Of a stretch of 49,172 nt of DNA, positions 41,526-49,172 are shown in pieces. This DNA is from Negativicutes bacterium. GTDB lineage: Bacteria; Bacillota_C; Negativicutes; Sporomusales_B; JARLHX01. The notes below the pieces were generated by a model. That model saw only the letters and a program-made list of their open reading frames with translations. It searched no databases and was not told where the DNA came from. The stretch's first letter is position 1; each line of letters starts with the position of its first letter. The stretch is taken from the NCBI GenBank assembly GCA_031292035.1, contig JARLHX010000034.1, positions 1-49,172 of the forward strand, in the 5' to 3' direction. Both the position numbers and the translations under genes were made by a program.

Positions 41526-41783
41526 ATGAACATTTATGAGGCGGCAAAACTGGTTGTAACCGAAAGCCAGTACAAACTGGTCCGCATGAAAAAGAACAGC
41601 ACGCCCGACCAGTTGGATGTCAAGGACCACGAAGGAAACAAAAAGGGCTGGATCTTTCTCGATGGTGTGACTGCCAATCTAATTGTCAAGGTTACGGAAG
41701 CACTGGGGGAAGAAAATAGAGCAAAGTTTCTTTCTCTGAATCCCTTACAGGCCGTTAATGTCGCCTGGAAATTAGTAAAATAG
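41526..41783 (+). CDS. hypothetical protein, 85 aa
   Basis: AAAGGAG upstream. Helical ends, charged middle (MKKNSTPDQLDVKDHEGNKK). No family recognised. Confidence 0.6.
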   Translation: MNIYEAAKLVVTESQYKLVRMKKNSTPDQLDVKDHEGNKKGWIFLDGVTANLIVKVTEALGEENRAKFLSLNPLQAVNVAWKLVK

Positions 41784-41797
41784 GAGGAATAATCAGA

Positions 41798-41998
41798 ATG
41801 AAAATGGTCTTTGAGGTTAACAACGGTCGAAAACTTAGTGTATTCCAAGCTCGGGACGATGGTCCTGTATACGTCACAACCTTAGACAGTAAAGGTAACG
41901 AGGAAATGGTCGAATCAATCAATCCTGGCGACTTCGTGACAATGGTCAATTGGTACAGATACCAAAAGGAAATCGGCAATGCCGACCTGACATTTTGA
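41798..41998 (+). CDS. hypothetical protein, 66 aa
   Basis: TAGGAGG upstream. Beta-rich (KMVFEVNNGRKLSVFQARD), acidic. No family recognised. Confidence 0.55.
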   Translation: MKMVFEVNNGRKLSVFQARDDGPVYVTTLDSKGNEEMVESINPGDFVTMVNWYRYQKEIGNADLTF

Positions 41999-42013
41999 TA
42001 GGAGCGAAAAATT

Positions 42014-42190
42014 ATGTCTATAATGAATAAACCACAGGCCGCCCAGGGCGTCGCCAGAACCGGACCAGGCAGGCCGGCCGGCACTATCACCAGCGACAGG
42101 ACAGAGCGCCTTTTCGAGCGCCTGACACCGGCAGAACGGGATAAACTGAGAAAGTATCTGCAGGCGATAAGGAGCAAGATCAATGTGTAA
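42014..42190 (+). CDS. small basic protein, 58 aa
   Basis: TAGGAGC upstream. Pro/Gly/Arg-rich linker then a charged helix (LTPAERDKLRKYLQAIRSK). Stop overlaps the next start. Confidence 0.55.
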   Translation: MSIMNKPQAAQGVARTGPGRPAGTITSDRTERLFERLTPAERDKLRKYLQAIRSKINV

Positions 42191-42380
42191 TAACTATGCC
42201 AACTGGTCGCCTTCGACACTGCGGAAAAACATCGTGTACACTGAGCACGCCATAAAGGACCACCAGGCGCAGATCGACAGCGGCGCCCCGGATGCTCAAC
42301 AGATCGAAATTAATTTGGCCAGCCTGCGGAAAAACCTTGCAGGATATCAGGAAAGACTAGAAGAAATGGCCGGCGAATAG
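42183..42380 (+). CDS. hypothetical helical protein, 65 aa
   Basis: AAGGAGC upstream. Two helices (STLRKNIVYTEHAIKDHQAQ; EINLASLRKNLAGYQERL). Last gene of the early operon, followed by its terminator. Confidence 0.6.
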   Translation: MCNNYANWSPSTLRKNIVYTEHAIKDHQAQIDSGAPDAQQIEINLASLRKNLAGYQERLEEMAGE

Positions 42381-42391
42381 CCGGTCTTTTT
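42368..42391 (+). terminator. early-operon terminator
   Basis: GCCGGC/GCCGG stem with a GAATA loop that overlaps the last stop codon, followed by TCTTTTTT. Confidence 0.8.
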
Positions 42392-42595
42392 TCATTTCAA
42401 AACGTTTCTATGCGGAACCGGGATCGCGGCATGATTCAACGCTGTCCTATTGTCCTCGCTGATGGCGTCACAGCGGCCGGAAGCATCAAGAAAAAGGAAC
42501 TTCCTGATACATTCTGAGCGGCCATTCTTTACTCGGGAACTCCCGCGAAATTCGCAGGGCGCCGAGCAATAAACTACCTCTTTTTGAATAGGCAC
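42392..42595 (-). CDS. Cys-containing small protein, 67 aa
   Basis: GTG after AGGTGA. Four Cys (CSAPCEF, SECIRK, GRCDAI) may bind metal. It converges on the early operon and would use the same terminator zone. No family recognised. Confidence 0.4.
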   Translation of the reverse strand: MPIQKEVVYCSAPCEFRGSSRVKNGRSECIRKFLFLDASGRCDAISEDNRTALNHAAIPVPHRNVLK

Positions 42596-42737
42596 TGTGA
42601 TCACCTGCTGACATAAAAAGAAAACGGGCACCTAAAAATAGGCGCTCGTCTCGCTCAGAAAATATTAGCTACACCTATTATATACAATACAGTAGTAAAA
42701 ATCTGGTCCGATTTCGCTCATGTTATTGTAAACTAAC

Positions 42738-43229
42738 CTATTGAACAAACCAAAACTTTCGTTCCATAAACATTTTGTGACTGAAAAGGTTTCGACATAA
42801 TTGCCATACGGCGCCAGAAATAAGTTTTCGGCAATACGATTCGCTGTAACTCATTTCCGTGGCAATTTCCTCGGGGGATAATCGGCTAACAAATTTCAGT
42901 CGCAAAACCTTGCCTTGTCTTTCGTCAAGAGACTTCCAAGCATAATCAATTTGTTCAATTTTAAGATTAAGCTCAGTCAGTTCACTGACAAGTGTATCGT
43001 ACTCCTTCTTAATCATGAGCAGATTGTTTGTTGCCTGTTCTGTTGATGTTAATTCACTGGCGCCTCCCGGCTGAGTTCCATATTTGGCAATAGGAATTTT
43101 TACCAATTCATACTCTTCTTTTTTGACATCTTTTGCCTTTTGGAGGTTATCGCGGGCGACGAGAAAGCTGCTGTAATTGCGCAAATAATTAATAGTAATC
43201 GTGAAAAAATCATTGTAGCCGGTTAGCAT
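42738..43229 (-). CDS. ArpU/RinA-like late transcription regulator, 163 aa
   Basis: The start is MLTGYNDFFTI, after AAAGGGG; a longer frame is spurious. The C-terminal half carries a sigma-region-4-like helix-turn-helix (GKVLRLKFVSRLSPEEIATE, then MSYSESYCRKLI), the pattern of ArpU-family regulators that switch on phage late genes. It lies at the downstream end of the early minus operon, where such activators are found. Confidence 0.65.
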   Translation of the reverse strand: MLTGYNDFFTITINYLRNYSSFLVARDNLQKAKDVKKEEYELVKIPIAKYGTQPGGASELTSTEQATNNLLMIKKEYDTLVSELTELNLKIEQIDYAWKSLDERQGKVLRLKFVSRLSPEEIATEMSYSESYCRKLISGAVWQLCRNLFSHKMFMERKFWFVQ

Positions 43230-43230
43230 A

Positions 43231-43503
43231 TTATTCCCCTTTCGCCTGCAATTGTTCTGACAGTCGGCGGTTCTCGCGATGAAGCGAATTATTTTCGTTG
43301 TGCAGCCGCTCCAGCAGCGTCCAGTGCGTCTTTTCGCGTAGCTCGGCGATAAGTACCTGCTGACTGTTAACGATGCTGTGCAGGCGTTCACACAGCGATA
43401 TGGCAGCCTGTATTTTCCGCCTATGTGTTGGTCCAGTCGCGCGGCCGACAGAAGCGTGCCACTGTTTGCCATCAGACTGCAATTTAACCTCATTGCCTAA
43501 CAT
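43231..43503 (-). CDS. coiled-coil protein, 90 aa
   Basis: Start at MLGNEVKLQS after GAGGTGGGG. Basic N-terminus, then a coiled coil (TLLERLHNENNSLHRENRRL). No family recognised. Confidence 0.55.
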   Translation of the reverse strand: MLGNEVKLQSDGKQWHASVGRATGPTHRRKIQAAISLCERLHSIVNSQQVLIAELREKTHWTLLERLHNENNSLHRENRRLSEQLQAKGE

Positions 43504-43676
43504 TTCCGCCCCACCTCGTCTTTCCGCTTGACATAGCACAGGCACCGCGCCATAACCACCTGGCAGCCTGCACAGGCCCGTTTGCTGCATCCTGTGGCGC
43601 CGAGCTTACAAGACTGCCAAGACGGTGTTTCCACGCTTATCCCGCAAGTTTTACAAAGGCAATCTTCCGTTGTCAT
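43497..43676 (-). CDS. Cys-rich protein, 59 aa
   Basis: ATG about ten bases after AGGGG. Nine cysteines in a zinc-finger-like array (CLCKTCGI, CSKRACAGCQ, RCLCYVK). Overlaps the coiled-coil gene. No family recognised. Confidence 0.55.
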   Translation of the reverse strand: MTTEDCLCKTCGISVETPSWQSCKLGATGCSKRACAGCQVVMARCLCYVKRKDEVGRKC

Positions 43677-43743
43677 GATGTGTCATCCCCTAATCAAGGC
43701 GCCGCCCCTTGCATCGAGACGGCGCTTTTTCATTGGCCGCAGA

Positions 43744-44316
43744 TTATTTATCCTTTTTCAAAATTGGTTTATTAACCACAAGATAGTCGGTTAACATTGA
43801 TGGTTCCGCATCCCAAACAGTCCAAATTACTTCCATTGTGGGACTACCACCTTTTTCACCGAACAAAAAGTCCGGGCGCCAGTTTAATGCTAATATTGAT
43901 GACGGTCTGCGCTTATAAAACAATTTCTGCCGTTTCTCCGCGTGCCAGTACTGAGACTTGAATAACAAGGCAAACGGTAGTCCGCTATCAAGACAACGAT
44001 CAATAAATTCTACCGAACGCCCAAAAGGAGGGTTTGTTATTATCCATTTCGCTGTTGATGGCGTTGGCACTGACAAAAAGTCTTTTCCGGCAAGTCCATA
44101 TCCACGATCATATAGTTCAGATGATATAACTGGATAACCAAATTCCTTTATCGCTTCTGACATATGACCTTCTCCGCATGCTGGCTCCCAGATCACCGTA
44201 TAAGATGGCAAATTAAGATAATTAAGCAAAGCAACTGTGACCTCTGCTGGGGTACGGTAAAAATCGGTTTTGTCGCGGTCCACTGCGTCACGATTTGCTA
44301 AAATGTTTCCGTTCAT
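43744..44316 (-). CDS. adenine-specific DNA methyltransferase, 190 aa
   Basis: Motif I (WEPACGEGHMSEAIKEFG, about residues 43-60) binds SAM and motif IV NPPF (WIITNPPFGRSVEFIDRCL) is catalytic for N6-adenine methylation. GGAAGA lies before the ATG. No restriction partner is adjacent, so it is likely an orphan methylase shielding phage DNA or timing expression. Confidence 0.8.
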   Translation of the reverse strand: MNGNILANRDAVDRDKTDFYRTPAEVTVALLNYLNLPSYTVIWEPACGEGHMSEAIKEFGYPVISSELYDRGYGLAGKDFLSVPTPSTAKWIITNPPFGRSVEFIDRCLDSGLPFALLFKSQYWHAEKRQKLFYKRRPSSILALNWRPDFLFGEKGGSPTMEVIWTVWDAEPSMLTDYLVVNKPILKKDK

Positions 44317-44510
44317 TCTTCTTCCAGATCCTCGGGCCGCCCGCCCTCGGTGACTTCCCACTTGACCACCCGGCCGGCCTGCAAAATGAATGTCACCGTT
44401 CCGAAATCCGGATTAAGGCCAAGCTCATCCAGAAACGCCTTAATCTGTGACGCCTTTGAATTCTCCTGCTGCTGTGGCCGCTGCTGGTGCCGTCTTCTCT
44501 GCTCAACCAT
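44313..44510 (-). CDS. small Gln-rich protein, 65 aa
   Basis: GGAGGG precedes the ATG. Arg/Gln-rich start (MVEQRRRHQQRPQQQEN) then a small folded tail (TVTFILQAGRVVKWEVTEGG). Overlaps the methylase start. Confidence 0.55.
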   Translation of the reverse strand: MVEQRRRHQQRPQQQENSKASQIKAFLDELGLNPDFGTVTFILQAGRVVKWEVTEGGRPEDLEEE

Positions 44511-44533
44511 GGCTGATCCCTCCACTTTATTTA

Positions 44534-45283
44534 TTAATACCGCGCTTCCGGCTCTTTTTCCGGTTGAATGTCGTCTCTTTCATGGTCTGTGTCCAAAACA
44601 AGTTTTGTCCCAGCCTGATTGATGCTCATCAGCAATATTTCGAACTTATTAAGATGGCGCAAAGAACTGATATCCTTTGCAGAATGGTAAGATATTGACC
44701 ATTCGTCTTTCTTTTTTTCTTCCTCCCATTGATAAATTGGGATAGCAAAATTCATTTCTTCGTCATGTTCACATTCAAAAATCAATTTTGCATTACGGTA
44801 GCAACTCCAACTGCGAGATTCATCATGATCGACGTCGAGAGTTACCTCGACGGATTCATAGGAGACATCGCTATCGTATTCAACTTCTAGACCGTCAGTT
44901 TTCACTTCTTCGGCGACGAATTTGCACCAGATATCATAAAGCTCAGAAACTGTGACTGTTTTTCTATCTTCCGGCAGCATGAGGTGTTTAAAGTTTTCCA
45001 ACAGAGTCTTATTCTGAATTGCGGAAGATTGAAGTACCTGCACCAGAACAGCATCCAGCTTGACAATATACTCCGAATAATCGTACTGCTCAAGATAAGG
45101 AACCATCACCGACTTGATCTGTTTTTCGATGACCTTAGCAACGTCACCATACCTGCCAATTAGGCTTTCCAGGGCATTGGCGATGCCCTTTTCCAACTGC
45201 TCACCGATGAGCTTTTCAACCGTGCCGTCCGCCATCTTTTGGGCCACAACATCTTTAATGCTTTCTTCCAGTGTCAATTTCAT
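44534..45283 (-). CDS. hypothetical phage protein, 249 aa
   Basis: AAAAGGGGAG before the ATG. Helical N-terminal two-fifths (EESIKDVVAQKMADGTVEKL), then an acidic beta-rich domain (SYESVEVTLDVDHDESRSW). No family recognised. It lies just downstream of palindromic element C. Confidence 0.6.
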   Translation of the reverse strand: MKLTLEESIKDVVAQKMADGTVEKLIGEQLEKGIANALESLIGRYGDVAKVIEKQIKSVMVPYLEQYDYSEYIVKLDAVLVQVLQSSAIQNKTLLENFKHLMLPEDRKTVTVSELYDIWCKFVAEEVKTDGLEVEYDSDVSYESVEVTLDVDHDESRSWSCYRNAKLIFECEHDEEMNFAIPIYQWEEEKKKDEWSISYHSAKDISSLRHLNKFEILLMSINQAGTKLVLDTDHERDDIQPEKEPEARY

Positions 45284-45326
45284 TCGCTCCCCTTTTATTT
45301 ATTTTGGCGTAAATCATTGGCTACAC

Positions 45327-45351
45327 TACGTTGAATCGACGTAGTGGCGGG
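45327..45351 (-). repeat. 25-bp palindromic element, copy C
   Basis: CACTACGT-N7-ACGTAGTG (45324-45346) is a perfect 8-bp inverted repeat. The 25-base unit matches copies A and B. It occupies the gap between the genes at 45357 and 45283. Confidence 0.7.
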
Positions 45352-45356
45352 CAAAA

Positions 45357-45725
45357 TTATTCCCGCCGATCCCTTATGGCCGCCCGCTCAATCTGGCTCT
45401 CAGTCATGGGCACCTGCATATCAGCGTAGGCCGGTGTGTCGTTCCCGTCAGTGACAATGCGGGCTTGAAGCTCCGACTTCTTGGCCTCATTGAAATTAGA
45501 AACGGCACTGAGGTACCCCGTTATTCTCCTAATCCTGGAAATGTTGGAACGACATGTAACTTTTACTTCGTCGCCGTCAAGCTCCAGCAGGATACTGCCG
45601 AGTGCTGCCGGCTTGCCGCCGTCGTCAATCCACTGCTGTCGCGCCGCTGGTTCGTAGGCAATTGCCTCGTTCTCGGTCATGGAATCGGAGTACTCAATGT
45701 AAAGATCGCCTCTTTCAATAATCAT
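45357..45725 (-). CDS. small protein with NrdD-tail-like motif, 122 aa
   Basis: The segment RRITGYLSAVSNFNEAKKSE resembles the C-terminal tail of anaerobic ribonucleotide reductase (R-x-x-GYL....N..K..E), without the Cys pairs that bind zinc. AAGGAGG ten bases before the ATG. It may be a phage-adapted fragment or a chance likeness. Co-transcribed with nuclease genes. Confidence 0.45.
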   Translation of the reverse strand: MIIERGDLYIEYSDSMTENEAIAYEPAARQQWIDDGGKPAALGSILLELDGDEVKVTCRSNISRIRRITGYLSAVSNFNEAKKSELQARIVTDGNDTPAYADMQVPMTESQIERAAIRDRRE

Positions 45726-45730
45726 GACTG

Positions 45731-46090
45731 TCATGCCTCCTTGATAATTTTTTGCATTTCCTCCAGGCTCCGAACAACAAAGTATCTGCCTTGCTGATAT
45801 TTTACCTCGTTCTCAAAGTCAATTTGATGCTCAGACTGCTTACCTTTGGCAGTCTTAAATTCTATCCATGCCCACCACCCTTTTCTAATAATCCAGTAAT
45901 CGGCAATGCCCTTGTGACTGCCCAGGCTTTGATGAATCTTGACACAGTAAAAGCCAACCAATCGAAGCCAATCAACACACTGTTTTTGTATGGTCTTTTC
46001 ATTGGGCGATGCAATGGCAACTTTTTTCTGCTTTCCGGTCACTTCTGCCGGCAGCTTTGCCCCGGCCCGGATTAGATCCTGGATGTTCAT
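45731..46090 (-). CDS. VRR-NUC nuclease, 119 aa
   Basis: GSHKGIADYWIIRKGWWAWI then EFKTAKGKQSEHQ gives the GxxD-x-EFK catalytic core of VRR-NUC/Holliday-junction-type nucleases. Size matches the minimal phage form. Start overlaps the upstream stop (ATGA). Confidence 0.85.
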   Translation of the reverse strand: MNIQDLIRAGAKLPAEVTGKQKKVAIASPNEKTIQKQCVDWLRLVGFYCVKIHQSLGSHKGIADYWIIRKGWWAWIEFKTAKGKQSEHQIDFENEVKYQQGRYFVVRSLEEMQKIIKEA

Positions 46091-46503
46091 GGCGCATTCT
46101 TGCCGTATGCGCTGCCGGCCAACTCGTCTGCCCGCTCATTTCCCCGATTACCACTGTGACCGACTATCTGCTCAAAGCGGACAAAGCCTCTCAGGTAATG
46201 GGATTGCATGAACTTGGCATATTTTTGCGTCCAGACTTTTTTTGCTTTCCATGACCCGTTTACCCATGCGGCAATTCCGGTGTAGTCGTGATGGATAACG
46301 ATTTTATCCACGCCCTCTTTGATAGCCCAGTTGACGGCCCGCATGGCAGCCGCCAGTTCCCCGGCGACGTTTCGCATCGCCACCGCCTCCGCATTATCGC
46401 CTACCCCGTTTTCGGCGTGGATCTCTTCGCCGTCTTGATAAGCGACAAAGCCCCAGGCATACTTACCTTCTTTGAATGATCCGTCAACATAGATGTCAGT
46501 CAC
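46087..46503 (-). CDS. ribonuclease HI, 138 aa
   Basis: The four catalytic acids are in place: YVDGSF, GELAAAMRAVNWA, HHDYTGIAAW and NERADELA. GTG start after GGGGG. It removes RNA from RNA-DNA hybrids during phage replication. Confidence 0.85.
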   Translation of the reverse strand: MTDIYVDGSFKEGKYAWGFVAYQDGEEIHAENGVGDNAEAVAMRNVAGELAAAMRAVNWAIKEGVDKIVIHHDYTGIAAWVNGSWKAKKVWTQKYAKFMQSHYLRGFVRFEQIVGHSGNRGNERADELAGSAYGKNAP

Positions 46504-46772
46504 TTTGATTCCCCCTTGTACGGCAACGCCGGCGGGTGCCGGTAATTACGGTATGGATCGGCTATGTAGCGATTCCCCTCTCGCAAATTGACCGTGTACT
46601 GGTCCTTAATCTGGCTCTGGTCGTATACCTCGCCGCACTCATCCAGAAGAGCGACAAACTTCTCTTGCCAGTCCTCGGGCATGCCCTGCAGCAGTGAGCG
46701 CGGAATGACCAAGTAACTGGCATACGTCAGTCCAAACCATCCATGGACCGCACCGTGATAATAGGCATTCAT
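46500..46772 (-). CDS. hypothetical phage protein, 90 aa
   Basis: GGGAGG about ten bases before the ATG. Tyr/Trp-rich (AYYHGAVHGWFGLTYASYLV), acidic middle. Overlaps the RNase H start. No family recognised. Confidence 0.6.
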   Translation of the reverse strand: MNAYYHGAVHGWFGLTYASYLVIPRSLLQGMPEDWQEKFVALLDECGEVYDQSQIKDQYTVNLREGNRYIADPYRNYRHPPALPYKGESK

Positions 46773-47189
46773 CTATGTCTTACCTCCCTTTGCCTGTTCT
46801 TCTTTCAGTCGCTCATACAGAAAGTGCCTGCAAGGCCGGTCTTCACGCTCCATCTGCTTCCCCAGCCTAACCCACGTTGCCGCCTCAACAGCCGTGCGAA
46901 AATCCAAGAAGATTCCGCCAGGCTCCGAATTACGCCTACTGCGATCCCGGTTTTCCCGTTCTTTCAGCGAAGCCAGGATCTTTTCTTCCAGCGTTTCAAT
47001 AACCTTGTCGGCAGCCGAAACGTCGCAGCCCGGTCCTTGCTGGATTTTCAGGAGCTTTTCCAGATCCTCTATCCTTGACTGCATATTATTGGCAAGCCTA
47101 TCGGCATTCCATTTTTCGCCGCAGCCGGGCACAACGCAGACAAAGTAAATCCCGTTAACCTGTTTCCAGTTATGCCTGCACTCGCTCAT
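46773..47189 (-). CDS. zinc-finger/coiled-coil protein, 138 aa
   Basis: An N-terminal C/H knuckle (CRHNW, CVVPGCGEKW), then coiled coil, and a basic end. Overlaps its neighbours. No family recognised. Confidence 0.55.
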   Translation of the reverse strand: MSECRHNWKQVNGIYFVCVVPGCGEKWNADRLANNMQSRIEDLEKLLKIQQGPGCDVSAADKVIETLEEKILASLKERENRDRSRRNSEPGGIFLDFRTAVEAATWVRLGKQMEREDRPCRHFLYERLKEEQAKGGKT

Positions 47190-47695
47190 CCCTTCATCCT
47201 CCGCAGCGCATCCCTCAGATTCTGCGCCAAATCCATCGTGATCATTACGCCATAATCTGGCCTACCTCCCTTGGTTCCCATGCTGCCAATTGCATCGTCA
47301 ATAGCCCTTGCCGCCCTCACCACATCCATAACTGGGCTTGCGGTGGTGTTGGATAAAGCATCCTTACATTCATTAGCCAACTCTATTGCCGTTTTATCGT
47401 ATTCCATACCAGGCAATATATTGAACTCTACAAGCACATTAAACGCTTTCATGCATTTATCAATTACCCGCCGATATTTTACCTCTCTCCCCTGCTCCTC
47501 GGCAATCTGCTGGCAAAGGGATTGCAGTTCCATTCGTGATATTTGCACCATGTCAGCCCATGCTCCTACACTCTTCTGTGGTGGGAATCCATCGGAATAA
47601 CTGACAAAGTTAGGCGGGAATTGTCTGCATAGCTTACACTTACCATCAACTATTCCACCGACTATTTGACCGCAAACTGAACATTTATCACTCAT
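47186..47695 (-). CDS. zinc-ribbon-tailed protein, 169 aa
   Basis: N-terminal ribbon CSVCGQIV, CKLCRQFP; the rest helical with GGRPDYGVMITMDLAQNLR. AAGGAG before the ATG, which overlaps the upstream stop. Confidence 0.55.
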   Translation of the reverse strand: MSDKCSVCGQIVGGIVDGKCKLCRQFPPNFVSYSDGFPPQKSVGAWADMVQISRMELQSLCQQIAEEQGREVKYRRVIDKCMKAFNVLVEFNILPGMEYDKTAIELANECKDALSNTTASPVMDVVRAARAIDDAIGSMGTKGGRPDYGVMITMDLAQNLRDALRRMKG

Positions 47696-48240
47696 TATTT
47701 ATCTCCTTCCCGCCGTAGCTCGGCTATGTCGCGCAATTTCCACCCGCCGCAAACACCTAAATTACCTCTTTCTATTTGTTCATCACGATTTTTTTGCGAA
47801 TCGTCTATGATGTATGGGTGAATACAGCCCGACTTTCTTCCATAGTGAATCCAATACTGACAAAACTGACAAGTATGCGGAGTATCATCTTTGATTTTGC
47901 TTTGCAGATAATTCTTCTTGTTGGCATTTAACAGTTTACGTAACATTCGTTGCCGAGAAACAACTCTACCCAATAACGATACTTTCCGCTGCAGCTGCTC
48001 CACCTGCTGCCGAAGTTGGTCGCGCTCGGTTTCAATACTTATTGCATCATGAGCAACGTCCATTACTTTACGACCAAGGCTGAGCATTTCAGCTAATTTT
48101 GATAGAGCCGCATCCCGCTCCGCTGTAACTGTGGCGAGTTGCTGCCGTAGGTCCTTGCGTATGTTAAATAATTCAAGAGGAGAATAAGCGCTTTTTACGT
48201 CATCATACGTCCAAACACCGTTATAATACTCGACTTTCAT
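47695..48240 (-). CDS. coiled-coil protein with Cys cluster, 181 aa
   Basis: Central coiled coil (about residues 30-90), then CQFCQYWIHYGRKSGC and a late Cys (VCGGW), likely a zinc site. AAGGAG before the ATG. No family recognised. Confidence 0.6.
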   Translation of the reverse strand: MKVEYYNGVWTYDDVKSAYSPLELFNIRKDLRQQLATVTAERDAALSKLAEMLSLGRKVMDVAHDAISIETERDQLRQQVEQLQRKVSLLGRVVSRQRMLRKLLNANKKNYLQSKIKDDTPHTCQFCQYWIHYGRKSGCIHPYIIDDSQKNRDEQIERGNLGVCGGWKLRDIAELRREGDK

Positions 48241-48298
48241 TTATTTCACTCCTTCCGACGGATTAAAGAACAGTATTCAAACTTATATAATCCATCGA

Positions 48299-48478
48299 CT
48301 ATTGTCTTATTTTTCCACTTAGAATTAAAAGCCACACATTCTTCGCAGCCATCGCCTTTATCTGCTCGTCCTGGGACTGGATTAGGTGGGCTATGTTACC
48401 TCTTTCTTCTCTTGTCAAGTCTAAACAGTATGTAATTTTCGCTATCGCTTCTTCCACCGTAATCTTATTCATTGCCAT
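48299..48478 (-). CDS. hypothetical protein, 59 aa
   Basis: GGAGGGG before ATG GCA ATG; the first ATG is used. Helical throughout (EEAIAKITYCLDLTREERGN). Start overlaps the upstream stop. Confidence 0.5.
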   Translation of the reverse strand: MAMNKITVEEAIAKITYCLDLTREERGNIAHLIQSQDEQIKAMAAKNVWLLILSGKIRQ

Positions 48479-48945
48479 TACCCCTCCTGCTCTAATGCTA
48501 CTTTTGCAGTCTTGCCACATGGACACCCCAGTGTACACTCATCAGCAATAATCTGTAGCGCCTTCCGCATCTTATCGGCTTTGGTTCGCTCTTGCTGGAG
48601 TTGTTTTTTAAGTCCTTCTTTTTCAGCCCATAATATTTTAATTGTTTCGTCAAAGTCTGAAATTGATTCACGCGCCTCGGACAGTTCTTTTTCGGCGGAT
48701 ACTGCTCTCTTGATCCAACTCGTTAAGCATTCTTCAAGGTTATTAGTCATAAATTTTTCGGCTGTTTTCACCGCATCCAACTCATCCTGCATGGTCTGGA
48801 GGTGTTGGGCTATATCTAATACCTTAAACTCTACTCGCTCATTCATTCGCGTGGCAATTAGTTTGATTCCGTCAATATCATGAACGACATTCACCCTTTT
48901 GTTAAGTAGTATTTGGATTATTTCTGCCGTTGTCATATCCTTCAC
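48478..48945 (-). CDS. coiled-coil protein, 155 aa
   Basis: Long heptad region (about residues 50-130) and a C-terminal CTLGCPCG cluster. GTG start after GGTGG; an ATG three codons on is possible. No family recognised. Confidence 0.55.
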   Translation of the reverse strand: MKDMTTAEIIQILLNKRVNVVHDIDGIKLIATRMNERVEFKVLDIAQHLQTMQDELDAVKTAEKFMTNNLEECLTSWIKRAVSAEKELSEARESISDFDETIKILWAEKEGLKKQLQQERTKADKMRKALQIIADECTLGCPCGKTAKVALEQEG

Positions 48946-49143
48946 TTAATCCACCGCCTGTTCGTAGATGTTTCCGATGACTTCTAGAACATCGTTGCTC
49001 CTACCGAAATAATAAGAATGCCCAGAATTTAGTTCATATCCGTAAAAACTAGCTTCTTCCTCGCTATACTCAACTTGAATGGGGTTTTCCCTGTCACCAT
49101 TTACGGAAAGTAAATATCCTGAGTATATTTCATTTCCACTCAT
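48946..49143 (-). CDS. hypothetical protein, 65 aa
   Basis: ATG with a weak site. Small acidic beta-rich protein (EIYSGYLLSVNGDREN, GHSYYFGRSNDVLEVI). Operon continues beyond the right edge. Confidence 0.5.
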   Translation of the reverse strand: MSGNEIYSGYLLSVNGDRENPIQVEYSEEEASFYGYELNSGHSYYFGRSNDVLEVIGNIYEQAVD

Positions 49144-49172
49144 ATCAGATAACCCGATAAATTCTAATAAAG

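Overview
The window is most of a short-tailed (podovirus-like) temperate phage genome, apparently a prophage, joined at its left end to a piece of bacterial chromosome. The left 2.6 kb carries a YjcZ-type small glycine-rich sporulation-family gene, which points to an endospore-forming Firmicute. A phage-borne fucosyltransferase-like enzyme suggests a host with surface glycan or LPS, so a spore-forming Negativicute (Sporomusa-like) is a reasonable but unproven guess. The boundary is a 3' fragment of a tRNA-Ala(GGC) gene at 2560-2610 with encoded CCA, the usual shape of a tRNA integration scar. Left of it lies a decayed tyrosine integrase.

From 3 kb to 38 kb almost everything is on the minus strand. 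Read in the direction of transcription (right to left) the order is: terminase small subunit (38.1-37.5 kb); an accessory island (37.4-35.3 kb) with an Acb2/Tad1-like anti-defence protein, a nucleotidyltransferase, a release-factor-like protein, tRNA-His and tRNA-Gln; many small genes; terminase large subunit (33.1-31.7 kb); P22-like portal (30.1-28.0 kb); scaffold-like protein; N4-gp56-type major capsid; head-tail and tail/receptor-binding proteins (24.3-16.7 kb); three virion/ejection proteins, including one of 2,241 residues (15.6-6.9 kb); and a lysis module with membrane proteins, a lysozyme-like endolysin and a permuted papain-fold protein (6.9-3.1 kb). No tail tube, sheath or tape-measure gene is visible, which supports a podovirus. 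Two HNH-AP2 homing endonucleases and a divergently transcribed glycosyltransferase interrupt the structural operon.

From 39.0 to 42.4 kb there is a plus-strand operon of about fifteen tiny genes (26-109 aa). It is driven by a perfect consensus promoter (TTGACA-17-TATAAT) whose -35 box lies inside a palindrome and it ends at a terminator at 42.39 kb. These look like early or host-takeover genes and none has a recognised function. From 42.4 kb to the right edge the minus strand carries early/middle genes: RNase H, a VRR-NUC nuclease, an adenine methyltransferase, an ArpU/sigma-region-4-like late regulator and several zinc-finger or coiled-coil proteins. Replication enzymes, the repressor and a functional integrase are not in the window and would be expected further right.

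The most unusual signals are: (1) a 25-bp palindromic element present three times (38970, 39502, 45327), one copy overlapping the early promoter; (2) the release-factor-like gene, whose well-placed ATG reads three codons into a stop while the conserved protein continues in the -1 frame at a GGGG run; (3) the clustered RNA/translation island beside an anti-CBASS/Thoeris-like sponge; (4) a tail fibre that begins with a secretion signal; (5) an HNH endonuclease carrying a second, degenerate copy of its own domain; and (6) the dense array of undescribed early mini-genes.
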